This document shows positions 10,299 to 18,979 of a DNA stretch of 35,777 nucleotides, piece after piece (the stretch's first letter is position 1; the number at the start of each line of letters is the position of its first letter). This DNA comes from Candidatus Moraniibacteriota bacterium (GTDB lineage Bacteria; Patescibacteriota; Minisyncoccia; Moranbacterales; GCA-2747515), in NCBI GenBank assembly GCA_023133275.1, contig JAGLWU010000009.1:1-35777 (forward strand), given 5' to 3'. The notes beneath the pieces were generated by a model, which was given only the letters and a program-made list of their open reading frames with translations, was not told the origin of the DNA and searched no databases. Made by a program: the position numbers and the translations under genes.

Positions 10299-10559
10299 TT
10301 TGCTAAAATTATCCAGTATTATAATTAGAATTACCCTCAGAATTCAGATCTCGTATAATATGATGGAGTAATTATCTAAACAATTACTACTATAAATATA
10401 AGAGGAAACACACTAGAAAAAATCATGGATATGAAAGATTAAAAATTGATATAAAAACTTACAATATTTCAGATTTTAAAATTGTATGCTATAATTTCAG
10501 CAATGTTATAAACTATTTAACATTGTAAAATTAAATAAATAAATTCATAAAATAAAAAT

Positions 10560-11405
10560 ATGAAAAAGAAAATTTTCGCAGGAGCAATTGTCTTTTGCCT
10601 AGGAGTATTACCAATGTACTCAGCCACAAAAATTGCAAGTGCCACATCCGTCAATGCCGACAATGTCAAAGTCAAAGTTTACACAGAACAAGGAGACGAT
10701 TGGTTTAAAGCCATGGAAAAACACACAACCAGTCATGGAACTTTAAAATTAAAAAAAATGCTACCTGGAAAATACAGATTAGAAATTGACGAGGATGATG
10801 CACAAACATCTCAAATTTTAGATGTAAAAGCTCAAATGTATGATGAAAAAGGACGAGAATTTGATGAAAAAGTTGATGTAAAAGTATACGCTTACATTGA
10901 TACAGCTTCTTTGCCGAGTATTGTTGCTGGTAATAATAAAATTTTGGTAAATGTTTATGAAACTGATAGTGATGGCGAACTTGAATTAGAGAACGTTATT
11001 CCTGGAATGGAATACAAAATTGAAGTTGATGAAAATGCATCTTTAAGTAAAAAGAAAGACCGACCACGTATTAAAGTAAAAGCTAAAATTGATGATAGTG
11101 ATTGGTTTTACACTGCTTACGAAAGAACTGACACGACTAATACATTACGTTTAACTGATGTAATTTCTGGAAAATATAAATTTAAATATAAAGACGGCGA
11201 TGTCGCAAATCCAATGCAAAGATTTAATTTGTACATTAGATTGCGTGATGAAGACGGAGAAAAAATTAAGAAATCACACAAAGTTAAAATTTACACTTAC
11301 ATCAATGATCAAAAAATTCCAGTTGGAGAATTTATGACAACAAAAGATGGTAAGTTGTATTTACCAAACGTGATGCCAGGCGAATATAAAATTGATGTAA
11401 AATAA
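10560..11405 (+). CDS. Secreted beta-repeat protein of unknown function
   Basis: Signal peptide; four internal motifs of the type G(T/E/K)L.L..V.PG.Y.(I/L).(V/I). Confidence 0.75.
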   Translation: MKKKIFAGAIVFCLGVLPMYSATKIASATSVNADNVKVKVYTEQGDDWFKAMEKHTTSHGTLKLKKMLPGKYRLEIDEDDAQTSQILDVKAQMYDEKGREFDEKVDVKVYAYIDTASLPSIVAGNNKILVNVYETDSDGELELENVIPGMEYKIEVDENASLSKKKDRPRIKVKAKIDDSDWFYTAYERTDTTNTLRLTDVISGKYKFKYKDGDVANPMQRFNLYIRLRDEDGEKIKKSHKVKIYTYINDQKIPVGEFMTTKDGKLYLPNVMPGEYKIDVK

Positions 11406-11432
11406 TTTAGCTTTACAAAAAAGTTGAATTAA

Positions 11433-11462
11433 AAAAAGACGAGTTTTAATACTCGTCTTTTT
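11433..11462 (+). terminator. Intrinsic terminator
   Basis: AAAAAGACGAGT...ACTCGTCTTTTT. Confidence 0.85.
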
Positions 11463-11489
11463 ATTTTATTTAATTTTAATTATTTAAAA

Positions 11490-11511
11490 AGTGCTCGCCG
11501 CACGAGCTTTT
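11490..11511 (+). repeat. Dispersed hairpin repeat, family B copy 1 (GTGCTCGCCGCACGAGCTTTT)
   Basis: Near-identical strings at 28960, 35552 and, on the minus strand, at 33225-33245. Confidence 0.65.
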
Positions 11512-11782
11512 CTGAAACAAGGGGTCATGACCTCTTGTTAAAATTCTAAAAAATTTTCTGTTATTGTAATATAGAGGTTGAAAATTCTCAACTCAAAGAT
11601 AACGTAATACTAATAATTTATATTTTCTGAACAGTTACCTTGCTTGTTTTTCTATGACCTAAAACACCGTAGTGCAATGTCTCTATATATATCTAATTTG
11701 TTACCTGTCTAATTAATTTCTTCTTGAAACTTCCCTATTTTACTGCTATATTTAAACTATTAAATTTAATGAATAAAAAACT

Positions 11783-14700
11783 ATGTCTAAAGATTTTTCA
11801 AAAACTTACAATCCTCAAGAAGTTGAAGATGACATTTATAAAAAATGGGAAGAAAGTGGATATTTTAATCCTGACAATTTAGATGGTGAACCATATTCCA
11901 TAATGATGCCACCACCAAATGTTACCGGAGTGCTTCATCTCGGTCATGCAATGGAAAATTCAATTATGGACATAATGATTCGCTATCAACGCATGAATGG
12001 TAAAAAAGCACTTCTCCTCCCTGGAACAGATCACGCAGCCGTGGCCACTCAAGCAAAAGTAGAAAAAATATTAATTGAAAAAGGTATTAAAAATCCGCGC
12101 GAAGAACTTGGTCGAAAAAAACTACTTAACGAAATTCGTGAATATGCTGAAAATTCAAAATCAACTATCATTTCACAAATTCGTAAAATGGGTACGAGTT
12201 GCGACTGGAGTCGTTTAGCTTATACATTTGATGAAACCCGATCACAGGCAGTTAATACTGTATTTGTAAAAATGCACGAAGATGGATTAATCTATCGCGG
12301 ACATCGAGTGATCAATTGGTCTGTTAAAGGTCAATCTACTTGTTCTGATGACGAATTGGAACATATTGAACGACCAGCCAAATTATATACTTTTAAATAT
12401 AGTAAAGATTTTCCAATTACAATCGCTACAACACGACCAGAAACAAAACTTGGTGATACGGCAGTAGCAGTTAATCCAGATGATAAAAGATACCAGGAAT
12501 TTATTGGTAAAATATATACTGTTGATGTGGGTGCAAAAAACCCCCTTGAAATTAAAATTATTACTGATTCTGAAGTTGAAAAAGATTTTGGAACTGGAGC
12601 ACTTGGAGTAACTCCGGCACATAGTCCAATTGATTTTGCAATGTATGAAAAACAAAAAGCTAAAAATGATCCTATTGGTTTAATTCAAGTAATTGATAAA
12701 GATGGAAAAATGACAGCTGAAGCTGGCGTTAATTATCAAGGACTTTCAGTTGATAAAGCTCGAGAAAAATTTGTTAATTACTTAAAGGAAAATGATTTAT
12801 TAGAAAAAGAAGAAGAAATTACGCAAAATGTTGGTACTTCAGATAGATTTGGTGATGTTATAGAATCGATTCCAATGACTCAGTGGTTTATTGATGTTAA
12901 TAAAAAAATTCCTGGAAAAAATAAAAGTTTAAAGGAGTTGATGCAGGAAGCTGTGCGAACTGGACATAATAATAATCCTAAACAAAAAATAAATATTACA
13001 CCCAAACGATTTGAGGAAACTTATTTTTCTTGGATTGATAATTTACGAGATTGGTGTATTTCACGACAAATTTGGTGGGGTCATCAAATCCCAGTTTGGT
13101 ATCGAGAAAATAATGGAGAAAAAGAAATTTTTGTCGGAGAAAATAAACCTAAAGAAAAATATAATAAAGTTGTTTTATTACATGCTTGGGGATCTGATCC
13201 AACAGAAGCATTTTTTCCATGGCTAAAAAAAGAATTAGAAGATCTTAATTTACACGTTGAAGCACCTAAATTACCAAATGCTGAAAATCCAAATTACGCT
13301 GAATGGTTATCTGAGTTTAAAAAATTAAATATAGATGAAGATACAATTGTTATTGGACGTTCTTTGGGCGCAACATTAGCTTTAGCAACAGCACAAGAAG
13401 GTCATAAATTTGGTAAATTAATAGCAGTTTGCACACCTTTAGAAAATGAGGCTATTCCTGATTTTTTTAATGATATTGGTGAATGGAAATTTGATAAAAT
13501 AAAAAATAATATTAGTGAAATTGAAGTTTTACATTCTACTGATGATCCTTACATTCCCAATGAAATGTCTGAAAAATTATCTGAAAAATTAAATGTACCA
13601 CTCACAATAGTGAAGAAGGCTAATCATTTTACAGGAGACAAGCATCAAGAAATTTTAGATTCTTGCAAATTGTGGCAACAAGATCCTGATACTTTAGACA
13701 CTTGGTTTTCCTCTGGACTTTGGACATTTTCAACATTAGGCTGGCCTGAAAAAACCAAAGACTTCAAAGATTTCCATCCAACAAATTTCATGACAATGGG
13801 ACGAGATATTATATTCTTTTGGATGGCACGTATGATACTAATGACAACCTACACATTGGATGAAATACCTTTTAAAGATGTCTATCCCCATGGAATGCTT
13901 ACTGACAAGGAAGGTAATAAATTTTCAAAATCACTTGGAAACGCCATGGATCCAATAGATATTGTAGAAGAGTATGGTGCTGATGCTCTGAGACTTAGTT
14001 GCATTACAGGAATATCACCTGGTAATGATTTAAAAATTTATCCAAAAAAAATTGAAAGTAGTCGAAATTTTACTACAAAATTATGGAATATTGGTCGTTA
14101 TATAAATTCAGCATGTCCTGATTTACAAAATAATATTCCTAAAAAATATAATCTAACAACGACCGATAAATGGATTTTAACTAAACTTATTGAAATTACA
14201 AAAGAAGCTACTGCTGACATTGAAAAATATGATTTTTCTCAAGCTAGCGAAAAACTACGGAACTTCACTCGAAATGATTTTGCCGACTGGTATGTTGAAG
14301 TTCATAAAATAGAAAAAAATGATGCAATTCTAATTTACGTTTATAAACAAATTGTGAAAATGTGGCACCCTTTCATACCTTTCGTAACTGAAAAAATTTG
14401 GCAAGAAATGTTTGCAACTGATAAGAATAATTTATTAATGGTTGAAAAATGGACTGACAATAAAACGTTAAAATCTGAATTGGACAATCCTGAGCTTGAA
14501 AATAATTTTGCTTTGATTCAAGAATTAATTGTGAAAATTAGAAATATTCGTTCAACTTACAACGTAGCGATTAATGAAAATGTAACTATTACTTTGGTAA
14601 ATTCTGATGAAAATGAAGAAATAAAAGAAAATAAAGAAATAATTAAAAAATTAGGTAATATTTCTGAAATTAAAATTATCGAAAAAGATGAGATTCAAAA

Positions 14701-14962
14701 ACAATCTGCTTCAGATGTTGTTGGCGATTTGAAATTGTATGTTCATTTGGAAAATGTGATTGATATTAAAAAGGAAAAAAATAGAATTGAACAGGATTTG
14801 CGGAAAACTATTGGTTATCAAAAAGGATTGGAAAAAAGATTGTCCAGCGAACAATTTGTAAGTAAAGCTCCTGAAAATGTTGTTAATCAAGAACGAGATA
14901 ATTTTAAAAAAACTCAAGAAAAAATAATTAAATTAGAAGAACATTTGAAAAATTTAAGTTAA
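11783..14962 (+). CDS. valS: Valine--tRNA ligase with inserted RBBP9/YdeN-like alpha/beta hydrolase domain (about 13163-13665)
   Basis: PPPNVTGVLHLGHA (HIGH); CP1 editing TTRPETKLGDTAVAVNP...GTGALGVTPAHSPIDF; KFSKS; C-terminal coiled coil; insert VVLLHAWGSDPTEAFFPWL...IGRSLGATLAL...LHSTDDPYIP...ANHFTG. Confidence 0.95.
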   Translation: MSKDFSKTYNPQEVEDDIYKKWEESGYFNPDNLDGEPYSIMMPPPNVTGVLHLGHAMENSIMDIMIRYQRMNGKKALLLPGTDHAAVATQAKVEKILIEKGIKNPREELGRKKLLNEIREYAENSKSTIISQIRKMGTSCDWSRLAYTFDETRSQAVNTVFVKMHEDGLIYRGHRVINWSVKGQSTCSDDELEHIERPAKLYTFKYSKDFPITIATTRPETKLGDTAVAVNPDDKRYQEFIGKIYTVDVGAKNPLEIKIITDSEVEKDFGTGALGVTPAHSPIDFAMYEKQKAKNDPIGLIQVIDKDGKMTAEAGVNYQGLSVDKAREKFVNYLKENDLLEKEEEITQNVGTSDRFGDVIESIPMTQWFIDVNKKIPGKNKSLKELMQEAVRTGHNNNPKQKINITPKRFEETYFSWIDNLRDWCISRQIWWGHQIPVWYRENNGEKEIFVGENKPKEKYNKVVLLHAWGSDPTEAFFPWLKKELEDLNLHVEAPKLPNAENPNYAEWLSEFKKLNIDEDTIVIGRSLGATLALATAQEGHKFGKLIAVCTPLENEAIPDFFNDIGEWKFDKIKNNISEIEVLHSTDDPYIPNEMSEKLSEKLNVPLTIVKKANHFTGDKHQEILDSCKLWQQDPDTLDTWFSSGLWTFSTLGWPEKTKDFKDFHPTNFMTMGRDIIFFWMARMILMTTYTLDEIPFKDVYPHGMLTDKEGNKFSKSLGNAMDPIDIVEEYGADALRLSCITGISPGNDLKIYPKKIESSRNFTTKLWNIGRYINSACPDLQNNIPKKYNLTTTDKWILTKLIEITKEATADIEKYDFSQASEKLRNFTRNDFADWYVEVHKIEKNDAILIYVYKQIVKMWHPFIPFVTEKIWQEMFATDKNNLLMVEKWTDNKTLKSELDNPELENNFALIQELIVKIRNIRSTYNVAINENVTITLVNSDENEEIKENKEIIKKLGNISEIKIIEKDEIQKQSASDVVGDLKLYVHLENVIDIKKEKNRIEQDLRKTIGYQKGLEKRLSSEQFVSKAPENVVNQERDNFKKTQEKIIKLEEHLKNLS

Positions 14963-15000
14963 TAAAAATATAGTCCGCATCAAGTTTCTGATACGGACTT
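14962..15000 (-). terminator. Intrinsic terminator for the 15007-15189 gene
   Basis: Minus strand AGTCCGTATCA...TGATGCGGACT followed by TATATTTTTATT. Confidence 0.75.
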
Positions 15001-15006
15001 ACCAAT

Positions 15007-15189
15007 TCAACGAGAAAAAATATTTCTCAAAAAACATCTGATAATTTCCAATTCGTTGGAAGAACTTCTACATACTTCCCTATCTTCTTTTTTGCATTTC
15101 ACACCACTAACAAACCCCTTAAACATTCCAATAGTAAATACTGCTACAAATAAAATCACAATGTTACTAATAGTAATAATTAATTCCAT
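15007..15189 (-). CDS. Small single-pass membrane protein, unknown
   Basis: 60 aa with N-terminal TM; SD CAGGAG spaced from ATG; own promoter and terminator. Confidence 0.7.
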   Translation of the reverse strand: MELIITISNIVILFVAVFTIGMFKGFVSGVKCKKEDREVCRSSSNELEIIRCFLRNIFSR

Positions 15190-15239
15190 TTTTTTCTCCT
15201 GAATTTTAAATATTGAATATCTATCATCTGCAACATTTT

Positions 15240-15268
15240 ACTTTATCAGAAGAAGAAAAAGAAGTCAA
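15240..15268 (-). promoter_or_regulatory. Promoter TTGACT-N17-TAAAGT with polypyrimidine CTT-type spacer
   Basis: Minus: TTGACTTCTTTTTCTTCTTCTGATAAAGT; -35 at 15268-15263, -10 at 15245-15240. Confidence 0.55.
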
Positions 15269-15315
15269 GTGCAATTTTTTTAAAAAATTTAATTAAAATT
15301 TAAAATTTCAAAAAA

Positions 15316-15813
15316 ATGAAATACATCGAATCACTAATTTGGGGTTTCATCGTAGCTTTAACTGCATTAATTTTAGAAGTCTTTTGCGAAATAATTATCA
15401 AAGACATTTTAGGATTTTCCGCTTTCACTTTTCAATATACAGAATTCGCTTTTCCATTAGCTTTATTAATTATTTTCCTAGTCGCCACAATTGAAGAAAG
15501 TTTAAAATTCACAATTTTCTGGAAAAGAACATTACTTTACGTCACAAAAAAAAATTTAACTTTACACGGAGGATTACTCGGAAGCGGTTTTGCTCTCACA
15601 GAATTAATTTTATTTTATTATAAAAACAATCATTCCCTTTCAATGATTTCCATTTGGCAAATAACAGTAGTTTTTTTAACCCACATAATTTTAGGAATTT
15701 TACTAATTTACAGCCTTTCAAAAATACCAAAAAATTACATATTCATAATGTTGCTATTTATAATAATTTTACATGCCGGAATTAATATTGTAATTTTATC
15801 GTTTTTAAGATAG
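15316..15813 (+). CDS. PrsW-like/CPBP-like integral membrane protein (possible intramembrane protease)
   Basis: Multiple TM segments with EESLKF (EExxK-like), TH in a later TM and ILHAGIN. Confidence 0.55.
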   Translation: MKYIESLIWGFIVALTALILEVFCEIIIKDILGFSAFTFQYTEFAFPLALLIIFLVATIEESLKFTIFWKRTLLYVTKKNLTLHGGLLGSGFALTELILFYYKNNHSLSMISIWQITVVFLTHIILGILLIYSLSKIPKNYIFIMLLFIIILHAGINIVILSFLR

Positions 15814-15825
15814 AATGAAAGGGTA

Positions 15826-15854
15826 TTGCATTTTTGAAGTAAATGTTCTATAAT
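15826..15854 (+). promoter_or_regulatory. Sigma70-type promoter of the small heat shock gene (TTGCAT-N17-TATAAT)
   Basis: -35 at 15826-15831, -10 at 15849-15854. Confidence 0.65.
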
Positions 15855-15876
15855 AAAGAAAAATTAAAATAAATAT

Positions 15877-16425
15877 ATGCAAAAACAAAAGTCATCTTTT
15901 TTAAACAGAATCACTGGTTCTGAAGAAGAAAATGTTGAAGAAAATACAGCTCAACAATCTTTAAATTCTACACCTATTTACAGTGGTGAAGAAGATTATC
16001 CACAAGACAATTTAGATACACCTGATCAAGATATTGACGTTGTTCAGGAAAATCCTAATGAAGAATATTCAGAGTATGAAGAAAATGGAGAGGCTGATGG
16101 TCAATTAACAATCGACGTATATCAAACAAATACTAGCATTGTTATCAAATCAACGATTGCAGGAGTAAAACCTGAGGATGTTGATGTTTCAATAAGTAAT
16201 GACATGATCACTATCAAAGGAGAGCGTAAACAGGAGGAAAATATTGACGAAGATAGTTATTATTATCAAGAATGTTATTGGGGAACTTTCTCTCGATCAA
16301 TCGTTCTACCTATGGATGTAGTTACTGATAAAATTGATGCGTCTTTAAAAAATGGAATTTTGACAATCAAATTACCTAAAGCTGACACTTTAATCGCTAA
16401 GAAAATTCAAGTTCGCGGATTCTAA
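15877..16425 (+). CDS. Hsp20/alpha-crystallin family small heat shock protein
   Basis: ACD: VDVYQTNTSIVIKSTIAGVKPEDVDVSISNDMITIKGER...YYQECYWGTFSRSIVLP...KNGILTIKLPK. Confidence 0.93.
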   Translation: MQKQKSSFLNRITGSEEENVEENTAQQSLNSTPIYSGEEDYPQDNLDTPDQDIDVVQENPNEEYSEYEENGEADGQLTIDVYQTNTSIVIKSTIAGVKPEDVDVSISNDMITIKGERKQEENIDEDSYYYQECYWGTFSRSIVLPMDVVTDKIDASLKNGILTIKLPKADTLIAKKIQVRGF

Positions 16426-16454
16426 AAAAAATAGTTTTACCAAATTTTTAAAAT

Positions 16455-16488
16455 AAAGAGAGCTTGATTTTACGCTCTCTTTATTTAT
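16455..16488 (+). terminator. Intrinsic terminator
   Basis: AAAGAGAGC...GCTCTCTTTATTTATTT. Confidence 0.8.
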
Positions 16489-16509
16489 TTCTAAGAAAAT
16501 TTTAATTAA

Positions 16510-17727
16510 ATGAAAAATCTTTTTCGAAAAAAATATATATTTTTAAAATTTAATGCAATATTATTTATTGGATTAATATTTTTGCTTGCAAATACAAAAA
16601 ATTCCTTTGCAAATAAATCTTCACTTAAATTAAAAATTAACGATATTGAAGAAAATTTAGCTTACTCAACCCTTGCAGATTGGTTTGAGTTTACGCCTTA
16701 TTTAATAACAGACAATTCTTATGACTCAGAAATTGAAAATATAAATTATTACCAAAATCAAGAAGATATTTGCTTATTAACTAATTCTTTACAAGATAAA
16801 TATCATATTCAAAAAAATGTCCACTTCTCTGTTAATGAATCAAGTATAGCTTTTTACGTGTCGACCTTGTCTCAAAAAGTTAACAAGAACACCAAAGATG
16901 CTAAAATAAAATTTAACGAAGAAACTGAAAAAGTTGAAATAGATTTTCCAGAAAATGATGGCTTAAGTTTAAATATTCCCGAAAGTACCCAGATAATCAT
17001 CGACACTATCACCGCTAACACAGAACTTCCAGAAAATGTAGAATTATCTTATAAAATTGAAAAAGCCGATGTCAGATCTGATAACTTGAAAAGTCTAGGT
17101 ATAAATAAGCTTGTCGGAGAAGGAAAATCTAATTTTCATGGATCTACTAAAACTCGTATTCATAATATTAAAACTGCTGTCAATAAATTTGATGGATTAT
17201 TACTCAAGCCAGAGGAAGAATTTTCATTTGTTGACACATTAGGACCAGTTGACGGTGAGAGTGGTTACAAAGAAGAATTGGTTATCAAAAAAGATGAAAC
17301 AGTTAAAGAATTTGGTGGCGGAATTTGTCAAGTTTCCACCACTACATTTCGAGCAGCTATTTACAGTGGATTAGCAATTACAGCGAGAAGAAATCATGCT
17401 TATCCCGTTCACTACTACGCGCCTCAAGGAATGGATGCCGCTATCTATTTACCTAAACCTGATTTAAAATTTGTAAACAATACGCCTAATCATATTTTAG
17501 TTCAAGTGGAAATTAAAGAAGATACTAACGATTTATTTTTTAGATTTTACGGAACAAGTGATAAACGCAAAGTGGAAGTTAAAGGACCTTTCGTAACTGA
17601 AAAAAATCCCGATGGATCAATGCGAACTTATTTTACTCAAAAAGTTTTCGATAAAAATGGCGAACTCGTAATCGATGAGGTTTTCAGAAGTTTTTACGCT
17701 TCCCCTGATAAATATCCCCGATCTTAA
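16510..17727 (+). CDS. VanW family protein
   Basis: GGGICQVSTTTFRAAIYSGLAITARRNHAYPVHYY..QGMDAAI. Confidence 0.9.
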   Translation: MKNLFRKKYIFLKFNAILFIGLIFLLANTKNSFANKSSLKLKINDIEENLAYSTLADWFEFTPYLITDNSYDSEIENINYYQNQEDICLLTNSLQDKYHIQKNVHFSVNESSIAFYVSTLSQKVNKNTKDAKIKFNEETEKVEIDFPENDGLSLNIPESTQIIIDTITANTELPENVELSYKIEKADVRSDNLKSLGINKLVGEGKSNFHGSTKTRIHNIKTAVNKFDGLLLKPEEEFSFVDTLGPVDGESGYKEELVIKKDETVKEFGGGICQVSTTTFRAAIYSGLAITARRNHAYPVHYYAPQGMDAAIYLPKPDLKFVNNTPNHILVQVEIKEDTNDLFFRFYGTSDKRKVEVKGPFVTEKNPDGSMRTYFTQKVFDKNGELVIDEVFRSFYASPDKYPRS

Positions 17728-17792
17728 AATGTTATAAAGAATAATTTTCATAGGAAATAGCTTCAAACCGTTCCCTATTTTATTTCTAAAAC

Positions 17793-17826
17793 AAAAAAAC
17801 CACTCAAATTAATGTAGTGGTTTTTT
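17793..17826 (+). terminator. Intrinsic terminator after VanW gene
   Basis: AAAACCACT...AGTGGTTTTTT. Confidence 0.75.
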
Positions 17827-17833
17827 AAATTTG

Positions 17834-17905
17834 TACCCCCACTAGGAATCGAACCTAGATCTCCAGCTTAGAAGGCTATTGCTCTATCCGTTGAGCTATG
17901 GGAGC
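17834..17905 (-). tRNA. tRNA-Arg (anticodon TCT)
   Basis: GCTCCCATAGCTCAACGGATAGAGCAATAGCCTTCTAAGCTGGAGATCTAGGTTCGATTCCTAGTGGGGGTA cloverleaf; no encoded CCA. Confidence 0.93.
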
Positions 17906-17936
17906 GAAAGAAATCCTCAAAAAAGGACTTCACCTG

Positions 17937-18009
17937 TGCGCCGTGAGGGATTTGAACCCCCGACCGTTTGATTAAGAGTCAACTGCTCTACCGACTGAGC
18001 TAACGGCGC
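17937..18009 (-). tRNA. tRNA-Lys (anticodon CTT)
   Basis: GCGCCGTTAGCTCAGTCGGTAGAGCAGTTGACTCTTAATCAAACGGTCGGGGGTTCAAATCCCTCACGGCGCA cloverleaf; no encoded CCA. Confidence 0.93.
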
Positions 18010-18119
18010 AAATTATTAATCAATACTACCTATTGTATTCAAAAATTAGACATTAGTCAAGATTGACCAAAGTTGTTTTAATATGTAACATGAAAAGGTA
18101 ATTAAAAAAATGATTTTTA

Positions 18120-18446
18120 ATGTTTGCTAAAAAATATCGTATTTCTAAAGATGATGATTTTAATAAAGTTTTTCGAAATGGAAAAAGTTTTTATGGTGAT
18201 TTTTTTATGGTTAAAGTTTTAAAAAATAATCTTGAACTCAATCGTTTTGCAGTTGTAGTTTCTAAAAAGGTTTCTTTGAAAGCTGTTGAACGGAATGGAA
18301 TTAAAAGGAAATTGCGAGAAGTTTTGAAAAAAAATGTTAATCTTTTTCCTGAAAATTGTGATGTTATTATTTATGTTAATAAATCTATTTTGGGTAAGTC
18401 TTTTAATGAGATTGAGGATAAATTGAAAGGTTGTTTTAGAAAATAA
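18120..18446 (+). CDS. rnpA: Ribonuclease P protein component
   Basis: RnpA pattern: FNKVFRNGKSF...RFAVVVSKKVSLKAVERNGIKRKLREVL. Confidence 0.93.
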   Translation: MFAKKYRISKDDDFNKVFRNGKSFYGDFFMVKVLKNNLELNRFAVVVSKKVSLKAVERNGIKRKLREVLKKNVNLFPENCDVIIYVNKSILGKSFNEIEDKLKGCFRK

Positions 18447-18460
18447 AAATCTTTGAGACA

Positions 18461-18488
18461 TTGACTAAATACTAAAAAAATGTATAAT
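18461..18488 (+). promoter_or_regulatory. Sigma70-type promoter TTGACT-N16-TATAAT
   Basis: -35 at 18461-18466, -10 at 18483-18488; points into a short region without a convincing ORF. Confidence 0.7.
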
Positions 18489-18494
18489 AAAGAT

Positions 18495-18605
18495 ACATTG
18501 AAGTACGCAAGTATGGTTTGCCTTCGAGGTTAGTAATAATTCCATATGAGTGAAAACAATTCGAAAAACTCGGCCCCTCTAGCTAGCGGGCGGAGTTTTT
18601 ACTTT
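18495..18605 (+). ncRNA. Candidate small structured RNA, about 105-110 nt
   Basis: Promoter just upstream; local hairpins GTAC-GCAA-GTAT and CCT-TCG-AGG; ends at terminator AAAAACTCGGCCC...GGGCGGAGTTTTT. Confidence 0.4.
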
Positions 18606-18607
18606 TT
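18564..18607. terminator. Bidirectional intrinsic terminator
   Basis: AAAAACTC-G-GCCC loop GGGC-G-GAGTTTTT; also directly downstream of the minus-strand ORF 18599-18979. Confidence 0.75.
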
Positions 18608-18979
18608 GGAGAAAAAACATGAAACAAAAAATAATTTTTTATTTTTTCCCTTATCTGTAATTTCTTCTCTAATATGTATTCCGACAATCATTTCATCAAC
18701 TGAATTTCCTTTAATCTCAAACTCTCTTTCATGTTTACCATTTATTTTTTCTTTATAATTACGTTCGTATTTCAAAATATCACACGCAACTAAAAAACAT
18801 TGCAAGCGTTTTTTTCTTGTACTTTTGCGATGTATAATTGCATTTGGTAATTTATCTAAAAATACTTTTCTTTTCAATGCTTTTACATAAATAAAATAAT
18901 GACTTTTTAAATAGTCATCGAGATCTTTACGTAAAACTGCCAGTGATTTATTTTCTATTTTTTTATTTGAATTATACAT
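18599..18979 (-). CDS. Hypothetical protein
   Basis: 126 aa ORF with own terminator; FLVACDILKYER...EFEIKGNSVDEMIVGIHIREE not assigned to a family with confidence. Confidence 0.6.
   Translation of the reverse strand: MYNSNKKIENKSLAVLRKDLDDYLKSHYFIYVKALKRKVFLDKLPNAIIHRKSTRKKRLQCFLVACDILKYERNYKEKINGKHEREFEIKGNSVDEMIVGIHIREEITDKGKNKKLFFVSCFFSKK

Noticed and set aside
11560-11782. T-box riboswitch upstream of valS
   Set aside because: No T-box sequence (GGGTGG.ACCGCG-like) or recognisable antiterminator found in the leader
12383-12655. Antisense and out-of-frame ORFs within valS (also 13011-13226, 14711-14917)
   Set aside because: Overlap conserved ValRS sequence; no family resemblance
13163-13665. 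Could the ValRS insert be an intein or other self-splicing element?
   Set aside because: No Cys/Ser first residue, no terminal HN-C/S/T, and its sequence matches an alpha/beta hydrolase rather than Hint or LAGLIDADG motifs
18546-18758. 70 aa plus-strand ORF after rnpA
   Set aside because: Runs through a strong terminator hairpin and antisense to ORF 18599-18979; better explained by a noncoding transcript or terminator
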